From the NCBI GenBank assembly GCA_032622095.1, contig CP136063.1, positions 216,647,982 to 216,711,981 of the forward strand: a stretch of 64,000 bases of DNA. Reading direction: 5' to 3'. The translations under genes and the position numbers were made by a program. Positions within the stretch are counted from its first letter, which is position 1. Every line of letters starts with the position of its first letter. Shown here in pieces: positions 45,810-57,662 of the stretch. The notes beneath the pieces are model-generated. The model did no database searches. It saw nothing but the letters and a program-made list of their open reading frames with translations, and was not told where the DNA came from. The DNA is from Siphonodentalium dalli. Lineage: Eukaryota; Mollusca; Scaphopoda; Gadilida; Siphonodentaliidae.

Positions 45810-46940
45810 CTACAACCCACATACCAAATTTGAGTCAGATCGGTCAAAAAGATTTTGAGTCTATAACACACACATATACAAAATACACAGAGACAGCAGT
45901 TCCAAAATATATAGTAGATTATTATACCAAGTTGCATTTGGTTATCTACAAACCAAATGTATTGAACAATAGCCTGACAAGTTTTCAGCCTGCTGGTTGT
46001 ACCTGCCTCGAAAAGACTGGTGCTGTGATATAGCAGTTTGGATAGTCTTTGGTATTCAAGTGCCTTCATATGTGTTGTCAGATTCCAGAAGAAATAATCT
46101 CATGACATCTTGCCCGGTATGGCTGCATGGTATTTGATGAACATAATTCACAGAACTTTACCACTGTGTTATTTCGGCATAGTCATCTCACAAGACACTA
46201 ATGCTTGTAAAAAAGACAATCAGAACCTGAAAAAAAATAAAAGGGTTTTAATTGTCGCTTGTATATCACTTGTGTAATGTCAGTTAAGCTTGTGTGCTTC
46301 AATATTGTATACTAGCAGGGTACCCTGGCATATATTGTAAAAAGTAAACCAAATTTAAATAGCGGAACCTCATATATACAAATTTAAATATATTTTTATC
46401 GGTTAACAGATAAACATATACATAACCTCATATTTCCAAATTTGATGGTGCCCGACCCGACCCCAACCCCTATCTCGGACGGCATCACTTGGAAATACTC
46501 AAAATATACTATTATATAATGTCAAATAATTGAGATGACTGTATGAGTTCAGTTAGTGAATTAGCATTCACTAGTCATACGGAACCCCATTCCTAACTTT
46601 GAGAGCACCATTTTGTGAACTAATTAAAACTGACTAATCTTCTTCAGCTACCTGCATATAAATCAGACAAATTCTGATGACGTTTTTTAAACTCAGTCGA
46701 CTCAATATGAAATAACCATATGAATAGGATATATATGTTGATATTCATTCTTTAATAAACTTAATAAATCAATCTTCGAGAAAACATGTTTGCTTTTTAT
46801 ATTCATGAAATGCATCAAAAAACAAGGGTTCATTGTTTAGCATACTTTCAGAGTGCATTGAGAAAGGAATATGATCATGTGATAAAACCCAGATGTATGG
46901 CAAATATATGCACCCATATAAGATGTCTTCAAGGACAATT
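45810..46940. other. Unannotated DNA
   Basis: Overlapping frames on both strands at 45728-46069 contradict each other and show no motif. No other feature seen. Confidence 0.4.
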
Positions 46941-46944
46941 TTAC

Positions 46945-48215
46945 AAATTCTAAGATGTTTCACATGTCAGTAAACATTTTAGTTAAAATAATAAAATAAC
47001 AGTTCCCATTGCAGGTGCACAAACCTAACTGTAATCTTAAACCTATTGACCGAAAAATGTAGGAATAAAAGCTCGGACAAAATTAGACATGTTGCAAAAA
47101 AAATTCTAAGTCAGAAAAGGTGGATAACTCCACCAAAACATGCCCGACAGATGTCACAATCGCAGGTGCACAGGTTCCCATGGTACTAAATGTCTGTGCC
47201 AAGTTAAAATCAAATTTACCTAACTAGAGGATACCCCCCCCCCGTGTTTTTAAAATACTAAGATGTTTCACATGTCAGTAAACATTTAGTTAAAATAATA
47301 AAATAAAAGTTCCCATTGTAGGTGCACAACAATAACACAAATCTTAAACCTATTGACCGAAAAAATGTAGGAATAAAAATTCAGACAACATTATGCATGT
47401 TGCAAACTTAAAGTCGAAAAAGGGGAATAACTCCACAAAAAAAGTCAGACAGACATCATAGTCACAGGTGCACAGGTTCCCATGGTACTTAATATCAGTG
47501 CCAAGTTAAAAAAAACATTGACCTATAAATGTAGGAATAAAAGCTCGAACAAAATTATGCATGTTGCAAAAATATTTCTAAGTTGAAAAAGGAGGATAAC
47601 TCCACCAAAAAATGTCGGACAGACGTCATAATTGGAGGTGCACAGGTTCCCATGGTACTAAATATCTGTGCCAAGTTTTAAAAGAATTCAAACCTAAAAA
47701 TGTATGAATAAAAGCTCGGACTAAATTATACATGTTGCGAAAAAAATTATAAGTCGAAAAAGGGTGGATAACTCCACAAATAAAATCCAACAGATGTCAT
47801 AATTGCACGTGCACAGGTTCCCATGGTGGTTAATGATGTCTGTGCCAAGTTTCACGGAAATTGATCTAAAAACAACTGAGAAAAACTCCGGACAAATTTG
47901 TGTCCCCGGCCAGATGGACGGACGAATAAGCTGACTCCAGTATACACCCCCCCCCTAACTTCGTTGCGGGGGGGGGGGGGGTATAAAAATTATACATGTT
48001 TCAAAAAGAGGGAATAACTCCATCAAAAGAAGTCCGACAGACGTCATAAACGCAAGTGCGCAGGTGCCCATGGTGGTTGATGCCTGTACCAAGTTTCAAG
48101 ACTGACAAAAACTCCTAACAAATTTGTGTCCACGGCTCGACGGACGACGGATGGCGGACGGATGAGCTGACTCCAGTATACCCCCTAACTTCGTTGCGGA
48201 GGGTTTAATAAGTTT
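46945..48215 (+). repeat. Interspersed repeat family C with ~170-bp core units
   Basis: GCACAGGTTCCCATGGT recurs at about 47168, 47471, 47641 and 47812 (spacing about 303, 170 and 171), and CAGGTGCCCATGGT near 48061. Each follows GATAACTCCAC and GACAGA(C/T)GTCATAAT. Two copies end with GGACGGACGAATAAGCTGAC or its relative, then CTCCAGTATAC...CCCC and CTAACTTCGTTGCGG plus a G-run (47937-47985, 48168-48206). That is a hairpin end with a TTCG loop. Confidence 0.75.
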
Positions 48216-48440
48216 AGTTTGTCTCTTGAAAAATGCGTAAATCACCCAATATCTAGGGTAGGGGTTCAACGGGTTAAAAATTTCTGTACTAAATAGATTT
48301 TTGCCCTCAGTTTTAAAAGTGTACACTGGAATGTTCTATTATTTATCTGGATGAAATCCAGTGCATTTATGGTTTCACCTCAAACTAATTTTTCAGTGGG
48401 AATAGGTACTTTAACCCAGCACAAACAACATACATGTACT

Positions 48441-48560
48441 AATGAAAGTGTCAATAACACTGTAGCTCAACTTAGGTAGGGGAATAATTTAATGGTTGAC
48501 AGTAAATGGAGGAATTAGGAAAGGTGCTAATGGAAATGTCTAAGTATGACAAGATGTACA
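48441..48560 (+). mobile_element. Isolated 5' end of repeat family A
   Basis: AATGAAAGTGTCAATAACAC then TGTAGCTCAACTTAGGTAGG through CAGTAAATGGAGGAATTAGG. It is nearly identical to 48787-48900 but not followed by core repeats. Confidence 0.75.
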
Positions 48561-48786
48561 TGTGAAGTGAGACCAAAACAATAGTCGTATTGGTAGAAGT
48601 AGAAATGGAATGATAATGTATACGAATGAACAATGTTAACTAGATGGCAAGGACAGGAATAGCAGCAACAAGTCATTTGTGATCAGACCATGGACACTGT
48701 ATTACTGTTGTCAGAACATCTGTCATGTATGTGAAAATAAGATCAAGTCTTGATTTGGTGTGTGGTGCTTGGAAGTATCTTTATCA

Positions 48787-50440
48787 ATGAAAGTGTCAAT
48801 GACACTGTAGCTCAACTTAGGTAGGGGAATAATTTAATGGTCGACAGTAAATGGAGGAATAGGAAAAGTGCTAATTGAAATGTCTAAGTAAGACTAGATG
48901 TACATTAAATATCAACATTCATAACAGGTTTCATAATGATCGGATCAGGGATGTGGTGATTATGGTGTGCCAAATGATTTATTGATGCAAAGAGTAAATT
49001 CTAAAATGGCCACCGGCAGCCATGTTTTTTTCCGAATTACCCCAAAATGACTTGTTCCCATCTACAGCCTTCACAAATCTCATAATGATCTGATCAAAGG
49101 TATGACCTGTAGCCTGTGCCAATGGATTTAGTCATGCAAAGAGTACAATCCAAGATGGCTGCTGGCGGCCATGTTTTTCGGCTGAACGACCCGAAAATGA
49201 CTCGTTTCCCCATCTACATGTCATTGTTAACATACATGACAAATTTCTTGAAGTTCCGACCAAAGCTACGACCTGTAGCCCGCACCAAAGGATTTATTCA
49301 TGCAAAGAGTAAAATCCAATATGGCTGCTGGCGGACACATTTTTTGGCCAAAAGACCCCAAAATGACTCGTTCCCATCTACATGTTAATATTAACATCTA
49401 TGATAAATATCATGATGATGAGACAAACAGTACGACCTGTAGCCCGTGCCAATGGATTGAATTTTTAAATCCAACATGGCTGCCAGCGGCCATTTTTTTG
49501 GCCATATGACCCCAAAATGACTCGTTCCCATATACATGTCAATATCAATATTCATGACAAATTTCATAAAGGTCAGACCAAAGGTACGACCTGTAACCCG
49601 CGCCAAAGGATTTAGTCATTGAAAGAGTAAAATCCAAGATGGCTGCTGGCGGCCATGTTTTTTGGCTGAACGACCCCAAAATCACTTGTTCTATATGTCA
49701 ATATTAACATCCATGACAAATTTCATGATGATCCGACGAACAGCACGACATGTAGCCCGCGCCAATGGATTGAATTTTGAAATCCAAAATGGCCACCAGC
49801 GGCCATGTTTTTTGGCCGAATGACCCCAAAATGACTCGTTCCCATCTACATGTCAATGTCAACATTCATGACAAAATTCATAAAGATCAGACCATAGGAA
49901 CGACCTGTAGCCCGCGCCAAATGATTTAGTCATGCAAAGAGTAAAATCCATGATGGCTGCTGGCGGCCATGTTTTTTGGCCGAACAACCCCAAAATGACT
50001 CGTTCCCATCTACATGTCAATATTAACATCCATGACAAACTTCATAATGATCAGACGAACAGTACGACCTGTAGCCCGCGCCAATGGATTGAATTTTGAA
50101 ATCCAAAATGGCCACCAGTGGCCATGTTTTTTGGCCGAATGACCCCAAAATGAATCGTTCCCATCTACATGTCAATGTTAACTTTCATGACAAATTTCAT
50201 GAAGTTCAGATCAAAACTACGACCTGTAGCCTGCGCCAAATGATTTAGTCATGCAAAGGTAAAATCCAAGATGGCTGCTGACGGCCATGTTTTTTGGCCC
50301 ACTGACCCCAAAATGATTCGTTCCCATCTACATGTCAATGTCAACATTTGCCCGCGCCAAAGGAAATTGTTGACGGACACACGGACGAAGGACACCAAGC
50401 CATGGCAATAGCTCAAACTTACAAAAGTAAGTTGAGCTAA
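48787..50440 (+). mobile_element. Helentron/'pearl'-like element, both ends present (family A)
   Basis: The 5' end has a small hairpin AGTGTCA-A-TGACACT (48792-48806) directly followed by GTAGCTCAACTT. The core is a tandem array of about nine ~160-bp repeats. The 3' end has an ACGG-type segment (GACGGACACACGGACGAAGG, about 50370-50389), then GCCATGGCAATAGCTCAAAC, and a hairpin CTTAC-AAAA-GTAAG extending into GTTGAGCTAA, ending CTAA at 50437-50440. TAGCTCAACTT near the start is inverted as AAGTTGAGCTA at the end, like the subterminal inverted repeats of Helentron-associated elements. No Rep/helicase is present, so it is non-autonomous. The class is inferred from architecture. Confidence 0.65.
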
Positions 50441-50444
50441 TAAA

Positions 50445-51695
50445 GGGTGTGTCAAAGGATTTAGTGATCCTAATAGTAAATGCAAGATGGCCGTGGTGGC
50501 CATGTTTTTTGACCGAATGACCCTAAAATGACTCGTTCCCATCTTCATCTCAATGTCGACATCCATGATAATTTTTATGATGATCAAACAAACAGTACAG
50601 CCTGTAACCACGTTAACTGAATAAATTTTGAAATCCATGATGTTCACCAGCGGCCATGTCTTTTGGCTGAATGACCCCCAAAATAACTCGTTCTCATCTA
50701 CATGTCAATATCAACATTCATGATAAATTTCATAATGATCAGATCAGGGATGTGGTCTGTAGGGTTTGCCAAAGTATTTAATGATGTAAAGATTAAATTC
50801 TAGAATGGCCACCAGTAACCAATTTTTTTGGGAATCACCCCAAAATAACTCGTTCCCATCTACATGTCAACATCCATGAAAAAATTCATGAAGATCAAAC
50901 AAACATATCGGTCTATAACACATGCTAATGAATTTTGTAGAAATATTTAGTCATACAAAGAGTAAAATCTAAAATGGAAATTGGTGGCCATATTTTTTTG
51001 ACGAATGACACCAAAATGACTCGTTCCCATCTACATATCAATATTAACATCCATGACAAATTTCATGATGATCAGACGAACATTACGACCTGTAGCCCGC
51101 GCCAATGGATTGAATTTTTAAATCCAAGATGGCCACCAGCGGCCATGTTTTTTGACCAAATGACCCCAAAATGACTTGTTCCCATCTACATGACAATGTC
51201 AACATTCATGACAAATTTCATACAGATTACACCAAAGGTACGACCTGTAGCTCGCGCTAAACGATTTAGTCATGCAAAGAGTAAAATCCAAGATGGCTGC
51301 TGGCGGCCATGTTTTTTGGCCGAATGACCCCAAAATTACTCGTTCCCATCTACATGTCAATATTATCATCCATGACAAATTTCATGATGATCAGACAAAC
51401 AGTACGACCTGTGGCACGTGGTAATGGATTAATTTTTAAATCCAAGATGGCCGCTGGCGGCCATGTTTTTTCGTCCGAATGACCCCAAAATGACTCATTC
51501 CCATCTACATGTCATTATTAACATTCATGACAAATTTTATGATGATCATAATAAAGGTACGACCTTTAGCCTGTGCTAAAGGATTTAGTCATACAAAGAG
51601 TAAAATCCAAGATGGCTGCTGGTGGCGATGTTTTTTGGCCGAATGACCCCAAAATGACTCGTTCCCAACTACATGTCATTATTAACATTCATCAT
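50445..51695 (+). repeat. ~160-bp core-repeat array, interrupted on the right
   Basis: About eight core repeats: TTTAGTCATGCAAAGAGTAA, AATCCAAGATGGCTGCTGGC, GGCCATGTTTTTTGGCCGAA, TGACCCCAAAATGACTCGTT, CCCATCTACATGTCAAT, then GTACGACCTGTAGCCCG. The last one stops inside the monomer at ATTAACATTCAT, where the 51696-57662 element begins. Confidence 0.9.
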
Positions 51696-52408
51696 ATTAC
51701 GTGTACACTGGCTTTAAAAAATGATTCGGGGGTACCTCACCAATGTTCTGAGCTGGTGTGGGTCATAATATCAGTTTCCAATGGGGTTTTATTACTGTGA
51801 AACAAATCAATGCAAACGCAGCAAATGCTAGGTGCGGTTTGGAACCCCTGAGTCCACACCCTGGGTCTGTGTTTTACACTAATAATTCATCAATCTAATC
51901 GACTTGAGTGTGTGCATGTGTAGGAGTAGTCCTGTCTGGTGCATTGAAACTTCATGCAGGTTTGTTTGAGGTTGCATATCGATATTCATGTCTCTTTATA
52001 TGATATTTGCTTATCTTACAGTCGTCGGTATATATAGGCTAGTGAATATGTAAAAGTTGTAGTTGGAAACTTTGGACAATTCATCGACTAATGTCTTTTC
52101 TAGTTGCTTTTATAAGCTATATAAAAATGCAAACACGCGAACTTGAAGGTCAAGACCCTGTTCTGTTATCAAATATTTCGTCAAAGCATGCATTGAGCGG
52201 TCGGGTAGAGTACACTGAATACTTGACTTGAAACAAATTTTATTTACAAAAAATACGAAAGGGATTTGGACACAAGTTTTGCAACTTATAAAGCTCCTCT
52301 CCCAATACGATAACACACAAACAAGATGACGGTTTTACGTATACACTGAATATTCAGGTGCACGCCAGGAAAATTGTTTCAAGACTAGCATGGCTTAACC
52401 CCGACAAT

Positions 52409-52873
52409 ACGCTTAGTTAGACTGATATGATGATTGCAGTTTGCAAACGGTTAACAGCTTTTAAATAGCATATATATTGGCTATACATTTAATATACAAC
52501 AATAATTGTTGTATAACCAACAATGTATCATAGATTTCAGTTGCGATAAACTACAAATAAACAATGCATGCATGTTGCAGTCATTAGCTACATGCGGCCA
52601 TATATGACCCCTGTCAGTCTAGACTATCAATACACTATCAATAAACATCCACCCATAATCCCCTAATACACAGTGTATTCGGGAGTGTATTGGGAATCAC
52701 ACATACCAGCAATGTTAATTGCCGCTGTCTGCCACAGAGGTGAAAGGTTAAACCCGATTGATTTCTAACTATCATTGTAAAGAAATTGTTAATTAATTTT
52801 TATAGCGTTTCTTCGCCACATATCAACAGGTAAATATACAATTTTCCGAGATGATGTAAGGCACCTGAGTGAA
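52409..52873 (+). repeat. ~465-bp direct repeat, left copy
   Basis: From ACGCTTAGTTAGACTGATAT through AAACAATGCATGCATGTTGC and ACACAGTGTATTCGGGAGTG to the 67-bp inverted repeat. It recurs in the same orientation at about 55997-56475. Confidence 0.9.
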
Positions 52874-53105
52874 AGGGGAACATTCCCTCTGTGTAACTAG
52901 ATATTTCCCGAGCTCACCCTTCTGGAGAAGTTGCCGAGATATTAAGAAACAAAAGACAGGGTCCCAATCTCACTAAATTTACAGAGTGCATATGCAATAA
53001 ATAATATTCGATGAATCTGCCGAATTTATCACTTGAAACCCTGGAATATTTCCACGCTGTGGACAGAAGCTGGGAATTAATTTTGATACCATCGGAAAGG
53101 GGAAC
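52874..53105 (-). repeat. Single inverted ~225-bp satellite monomer
   Basis: Reverse complement of the following array unit (GGGAACATTCCCTCTGTGTA, CTAGATATTTCCCGAGC, GGGTCCCAATCTCACTAAAT), meeting the plus-strand array head to head near 53105. Confidence 0.9.
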
Positions 53106-55996
53106 TCTGTAATTTAGTGAGGTTGGGACCCGACTTTTGTTTCTCAATATATCGGCAACTTATCCATAAGGGAGGGGCTCGGGAAATATCTAGTTACACA
53201 GAGGGAATGTTCCCCTTTTCGATGACATCAAAATTAACTCCCAGGTTCTTCCCACGGCGTGGAAATATCCCAGCGTTTCAAGTGATAAATTATGCAGATT
53301 CATCGGATATTATCTATAACAGATGCACTCTGTAATTTAGTGAGGTTGGGACCCCGACTTTTGTTTCTCAATATATCGGCAACTTATCCAGAAGGGAGGG
53401 GCTCGGGAAATATCTAGTTACACAGAGGGAATGTTCCCCTTTCCGATGACATCAAAATTAATTCCCAGATTCTTCCCACAACGTGGAAATATCTCAGCGT
53501 TTCAAGTAATAAATTCGGCAGATTCAACAAACATATTCTGTAACAGATGCACTCTGTAAATTTAGTGAGGTTGTGACCCCAACTTTTGTTTCTTAATATG
53601 ACGGCAACTTATCCAGAAGGAAGGGGCTCGGGAAATATCTAGTTATACAGAGGGAATGTTCCCCTTTTCGATGACATCAAAATTAACTCCCAGGTTCTTC
53701 CCACGGCGTGGAAATATCCCAGCGTTTCAAGTGATAAATTCGGCAGATTCATCGGATATTAACTATAACAGATGCACTCTGTAAATTTAGTGAGGTTGGG
53801 ACCCCGACTTTTGTTTCTTAATATCTCGGCAACTTATCCAGAAGGAAGGGGCTCGGGAAATATCTAGTTACACAGAGGGAATGTTCCCCTTTCCGATGGC
53901 ATCAAAATGAATTCCCAGGTTCTTACCACAGCGTGGAAATATCTCAGCGTTTCAAGTAATAAATTCGGCAGATTCAACAAACATATTCTGTAACAGATAC
54001 ACTCAGTAAATTTAGTGAGGTTGGGACCCACGACTTTTGTTTCTTAATATCTCGACAACTTATCCATTAGGGAGGGGCTCGGGAAATATCTAGTTATACA
54101 GAGGGAATGTTCCCCTTTCCGATGACATAAAAATTAACTCCCATGTTCATCCCACAGCGTGTAAATATCCCAGCGTTTCAAGTGATAAATTCGACAGATT
54201 CATCAGATATTATCTATAACAGATGCACTCTGCAATTTAGTGAGGTTGGGACCTCGACTTTTGTTTCTTAATATCTTGGCAACTTATCCAGAAGGGAGGG
54301 GCTCGGGAAATATCTAGTTACACAGAGGGAATGTTCTTCTTTTCGATGACATCAAAATTAACTCCCAGGTTCTTCCCACGGCGTGGAAATATCCCAGGGT
54401 TTCAAGTGATAAATTCTGCAGATTCATCAGATATTATCTATAACAGATGCACTCTGTAATTTAGTGAGGTTGGGACCCCGACTTTTGTTTCTCAATATAT
54501 CGGCAACTTATCCAGAAGGGAGGGGCTCGGGAAATATCTAGTTACACAGAGGGAAAGTTCCCCTTTCCGATGACATCAAAATTAATTCCCAGATTCTGCC
54601 CACAATGTGGAAATATCTCAGCGTTTCAAGTAATAAATTCGGCAGATTCAACAAACATATTCTGTAACAGATGCACTCTGTAAATTTAGTGAGGTTGTGA
54701 CCCCAACTTTTGTTTCTTAATATGTCAGCAACTTATCCAGAAGGGAGGGGCTCGGAAAATATCTAGTTATACAGAGGGAATGTTCCCCTTTCCGGTGGAA
54801 TCAAAATTAATTCCCAGGTTCTGCCCACAGCATGGAAATATCTCAGCGTTTCAAGTGATAAATTCGGCAGATTCATCGGATATTAACTATAACAGATGCA
54901 CTCTGTAAATTTAGTGATGTTGGGACCCCGACTTTTGTTTCTTAATATCTCGGCAACTTATCCAGAAGGAAGGGGCTCGGGAGATATCTAGTTACACAGA
55001 GGGAATGTTCCCCTTTCCGATGGCATCAAAATGAATTCCCAGGTTCTTACCACAGCGTGGAAATATCTCAGCGTTTCAAGTAATAAATTCGGCAGATTCA
55101 ACATACATATTCTGTAACAGATGCACTCAGTAAATTTAGTGAGGTTGGGACCTCGACTTTTGTTTCTTAATATCTCGGCAACTTATCCAGAATGGAGGGC
55201 TCAGGAAATATCTAGTTACACAGAGGGAATGTTCCTCTTTTCGATTACATCAAAATTAACTCCCAGGTTCTTCCCACGGCGTGGAAATATCTCAGCGTTT
55301 CAAGTAATAAATTCGGCAGATTCAACAAACATATTCTGTAACAGATGCACTCTGTAAATTTAGTTAGGTTGGGGGCCCAACTTTTGTTTCTTAATATGTC
55401 GGCAACTTATCCAGAAGGGAGTGGCTCGGGAATTATCTAGTTATACAGAGGGAATGTTCCCCTTTCCGATAGCATCAAAATTAATTCCCAGGTTCTTACC
55501 ACAGCGTGGAAATATCTCAGCGTTTCAAGTAATAAATTCGGCAGATTCAACAAACATATTCTGTAACAGATGCACTCAGTAAATTTATTGAGGTTGGGAC
55601 CCCGACTTTTGTTTCTTAATATCTCGACAACTTACCCATTAGGGAGGGGCTCGGAAATATCTAGTTATACAGAGGGAATGTTCCCCTTTCCGATGACATC
55701 AAAATTAACTCCCAGGTTCTTCCCACAGCATGGAAATATCCCAGCGTTTCAAGTGATAAATTCAGCAGATTCATCAGATATTATCTATAATAGATGCACT
55801 CTGTAATTTAGTGAGGTTGGGACCCTGACTTTTGTTTCTTAATATTTCTGCAACTTATCCAGAAGGGAGGGACTTGGGAAATATCTAGTTATACAGAGGG
55901 AATGTTCCCCTTCCGATGACATCAAAATTAACTCCCAGTTTCTTCCCACAGCGTGGAAATATCCCAGCGTCTCAAGTGATAAATTAATTCCCGGTT
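53106..55996 (+). repeat. ~225-bp satellite array, about 13 copies
   Basis: TTAGTGAGGTTGGGACC recurs every 222-227 bp (about 53116, 53338, 53562, 53788, 54014, 54238 and so on to 55808). Each unit continues ACTTTTGTTTCTTAATAT, CTCGGGAAATATCTAGTTA, CACAGAGGGAATGTTCCCCT, CACAGCGTGGAAATATC and AACAGATGCACTCTGTAA. Two 3' subtypes exist, ATCGGATATTA(T/A)CTATAAC and AACAAACATATTCTGTAAC. Frames of 60-80 codons (such as 55121-55357) recur because units repeat and are not genes. Confidence 0.95.
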
Positions 55997-56475
55997 ACGC
56001 TTAGTTAGACTGATATGATGATTGCAGTTTGCAAACGGTTAACAGCTTTTAAATAGCATATATATTGGATATACATGTAATATACAACAATAAGTGTCGT
56101 ATAACCAACAATGTATCATTGACTTCAGTTGCAATAAACTACAAATAAACAATGCATGCATGTTGCGGTCATTAGCTATATGTGACCATATATGACCCCT
56201 GTCAGTCTAGACTATCAGTACACTATCAATAAACATCCATACCGCGCCCATAATCCCTTATACACAGTGTATTCGGGAGTGTATTGGGAATCACTCATAC
56301 CAACAATGTTAATTGCCGCTGTCTGCCACAGAGGTGAAAGGTTATACCTGAGTGATTTCTGACTATCATTGTAAAGAAATTGTTTCTTAATTTTGTTAGC
56401 GTTTCTTTACAAACATATCAAGAATTTAATAGATAAATATACCATTTTGCGAGGTGAGGTTGGGCACCGGAGTTA
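55997..56475 (+). repeat. ~465-bp direct repeat, right copy
   Basis: Second copy of 52409-52873 with a diverged version of the 67-bp repeat at its end (GCGTTTCTTTACAAACATAT near 56400). Confidence 0.85.
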
Positions 56476-56483
56476 TTTCTGAT

Positions 56484-57056
56484 GTTAAATTTAGTGAGGT
56501 TGGGACCCCGACTTTTGTTTCTCAATATTTTGGCAACTTATCCAGAAGGGAGGGACTCGGGTGATATCTAGTTATACAGAGGGAATGTTCCTCTTTCCGA
56601 TGACATCAAAATTAACTCCCAGGTTCTTACCACAGAGTGGAAATATCTCAGCGTTTCAAGTAATAAATTTGGCAGATTCAACAAACATATTCTGTAACAT
56701 ATATGCACTCAGTAAATTTAGTGAGGTTGGGACCCCAACTTTTGTTTCTTAATATGTCGGCAACTTATCCAGAAGGGAGGGGTTCGGGAAATATCTAGTT
56801 ACACAGAGGGAATGCTCCTCTTTCCGGTGGCATCAAATTAATGCCCAGCTTCTGCCCACAGCGTGGAAATATTCCAGCGTTTCAAGTGATAAATTCGGCA
56901 GATTCATCGAATATTATCTATAGCATATGCACTCTGTAAATTTAGTGAGGTTGGGACCCCGTCTTTTGTTTCTTAATATCTCGGCAACTTCTCCAGAAGG
57001 GGGGGGGGGGCTCGGGAAATATCTAGTTATACAGAGGGAATGTTCCCCTGTGCGAT
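56484..57056 (+). repeat. Second ~225-bp satellite block, about 2.5 copies
   Basis: Units begin near 56490, 56718 and 56941. The last is cut at GAATGTTCCCCTGTGCGATG and holds a G-run (57000-57010). A stub of the same unit is at about 57590-57616. Confidence 0.9.
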
Positions 57057-57662
57057 GGCTATATTCTATTAAAGTCCTTGTACATGAAATGGACAAACGC
57101 TCTTTATCCATACCCCGCAATGCATTTAAACGAATGCTGTTTATTTGTCATGCTTAATCTTGATATATTGTAAAGGAAAGTTGTCAGCATAATGCAAACT
57201 TACAAACTTAAAAATTCACTCAGGTGCCTCACATCATCTCAGAAAATTGTATATTTACCTGTTGATATGTGGCGAAGAAACATTGATGTTCACGTTACCC
57301 GCTATTATATTAACCTCTCTATTTATAATGAATATCTCAATGTGTATGGTAGTTAGATTACCTCATAAACAGAACATATGACCACACGATGAGGAAATTC
57401 AATTAACATGCATGTGATTTATAGATTTTAGATGATTTAAATTTTTTTTATTTAATTTAATTTAATTCAATTTAAACAAGTTTATAACATCAAACGACTG
57501 ATGTAGCAAGTCTTACAAATGTCTACTTTTACAAGAGTCATGTCAAAACGTGATATATGGGTAATTTGCTGGCTATATTGGCTTAATTAATTTAGTGAGG
57601 TTGGGACCCCGACTTTCTTCTATAATCCAGGGTATGCAGTTTAAAGCAGATGTACACGTAAT

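Larger units (their letters stand above)
52807..57281. mobile_element. 4.5-kb unit bounded by 67-bp inverted repeats
   Basis: The segment 52807-52873 (starts GTTTCTTCGCCACATATCAA) and the reverse complement of 57215-57281 agree at about 65 of 67 positions. The unit encloses an inverted satellite monomer, a 13-copy array, the second ~465-bp repeat and a short second array. It could be a transposon in its own right, or internal inverted repeats of the larger 51696-57662 element. No flanking duplication decides this. Confidence 0.7.
51696..57662. mobile_element. ~6-kb TIR element inserted in a core-repeat array
   Basis: The left end ATTACGTGTACACTGGCTTT and the right end, reverse-complemented, ATTACGTGTACATCTGCTTT form an inverted pair. 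The core-repeat monomer broken at ATTAACATTCAT on the left resumes as GAACAAATTTTATGATGATC on the right, so this is an insertion. No transposase or clear target duplication is seen. The cargo is the 67-bp-TIR unit with the ~225-bp satellite plus a ~465-bp direct repeat. Confidence 0.65.

Noticed and set aside
53117-55806. Recurrent 60-80-codon frames with PRLLFLNIS and SKLTPRFFP motifs
   Set aside because: They repeat only because the ~225-bp unit repeats, and most end within a unit.
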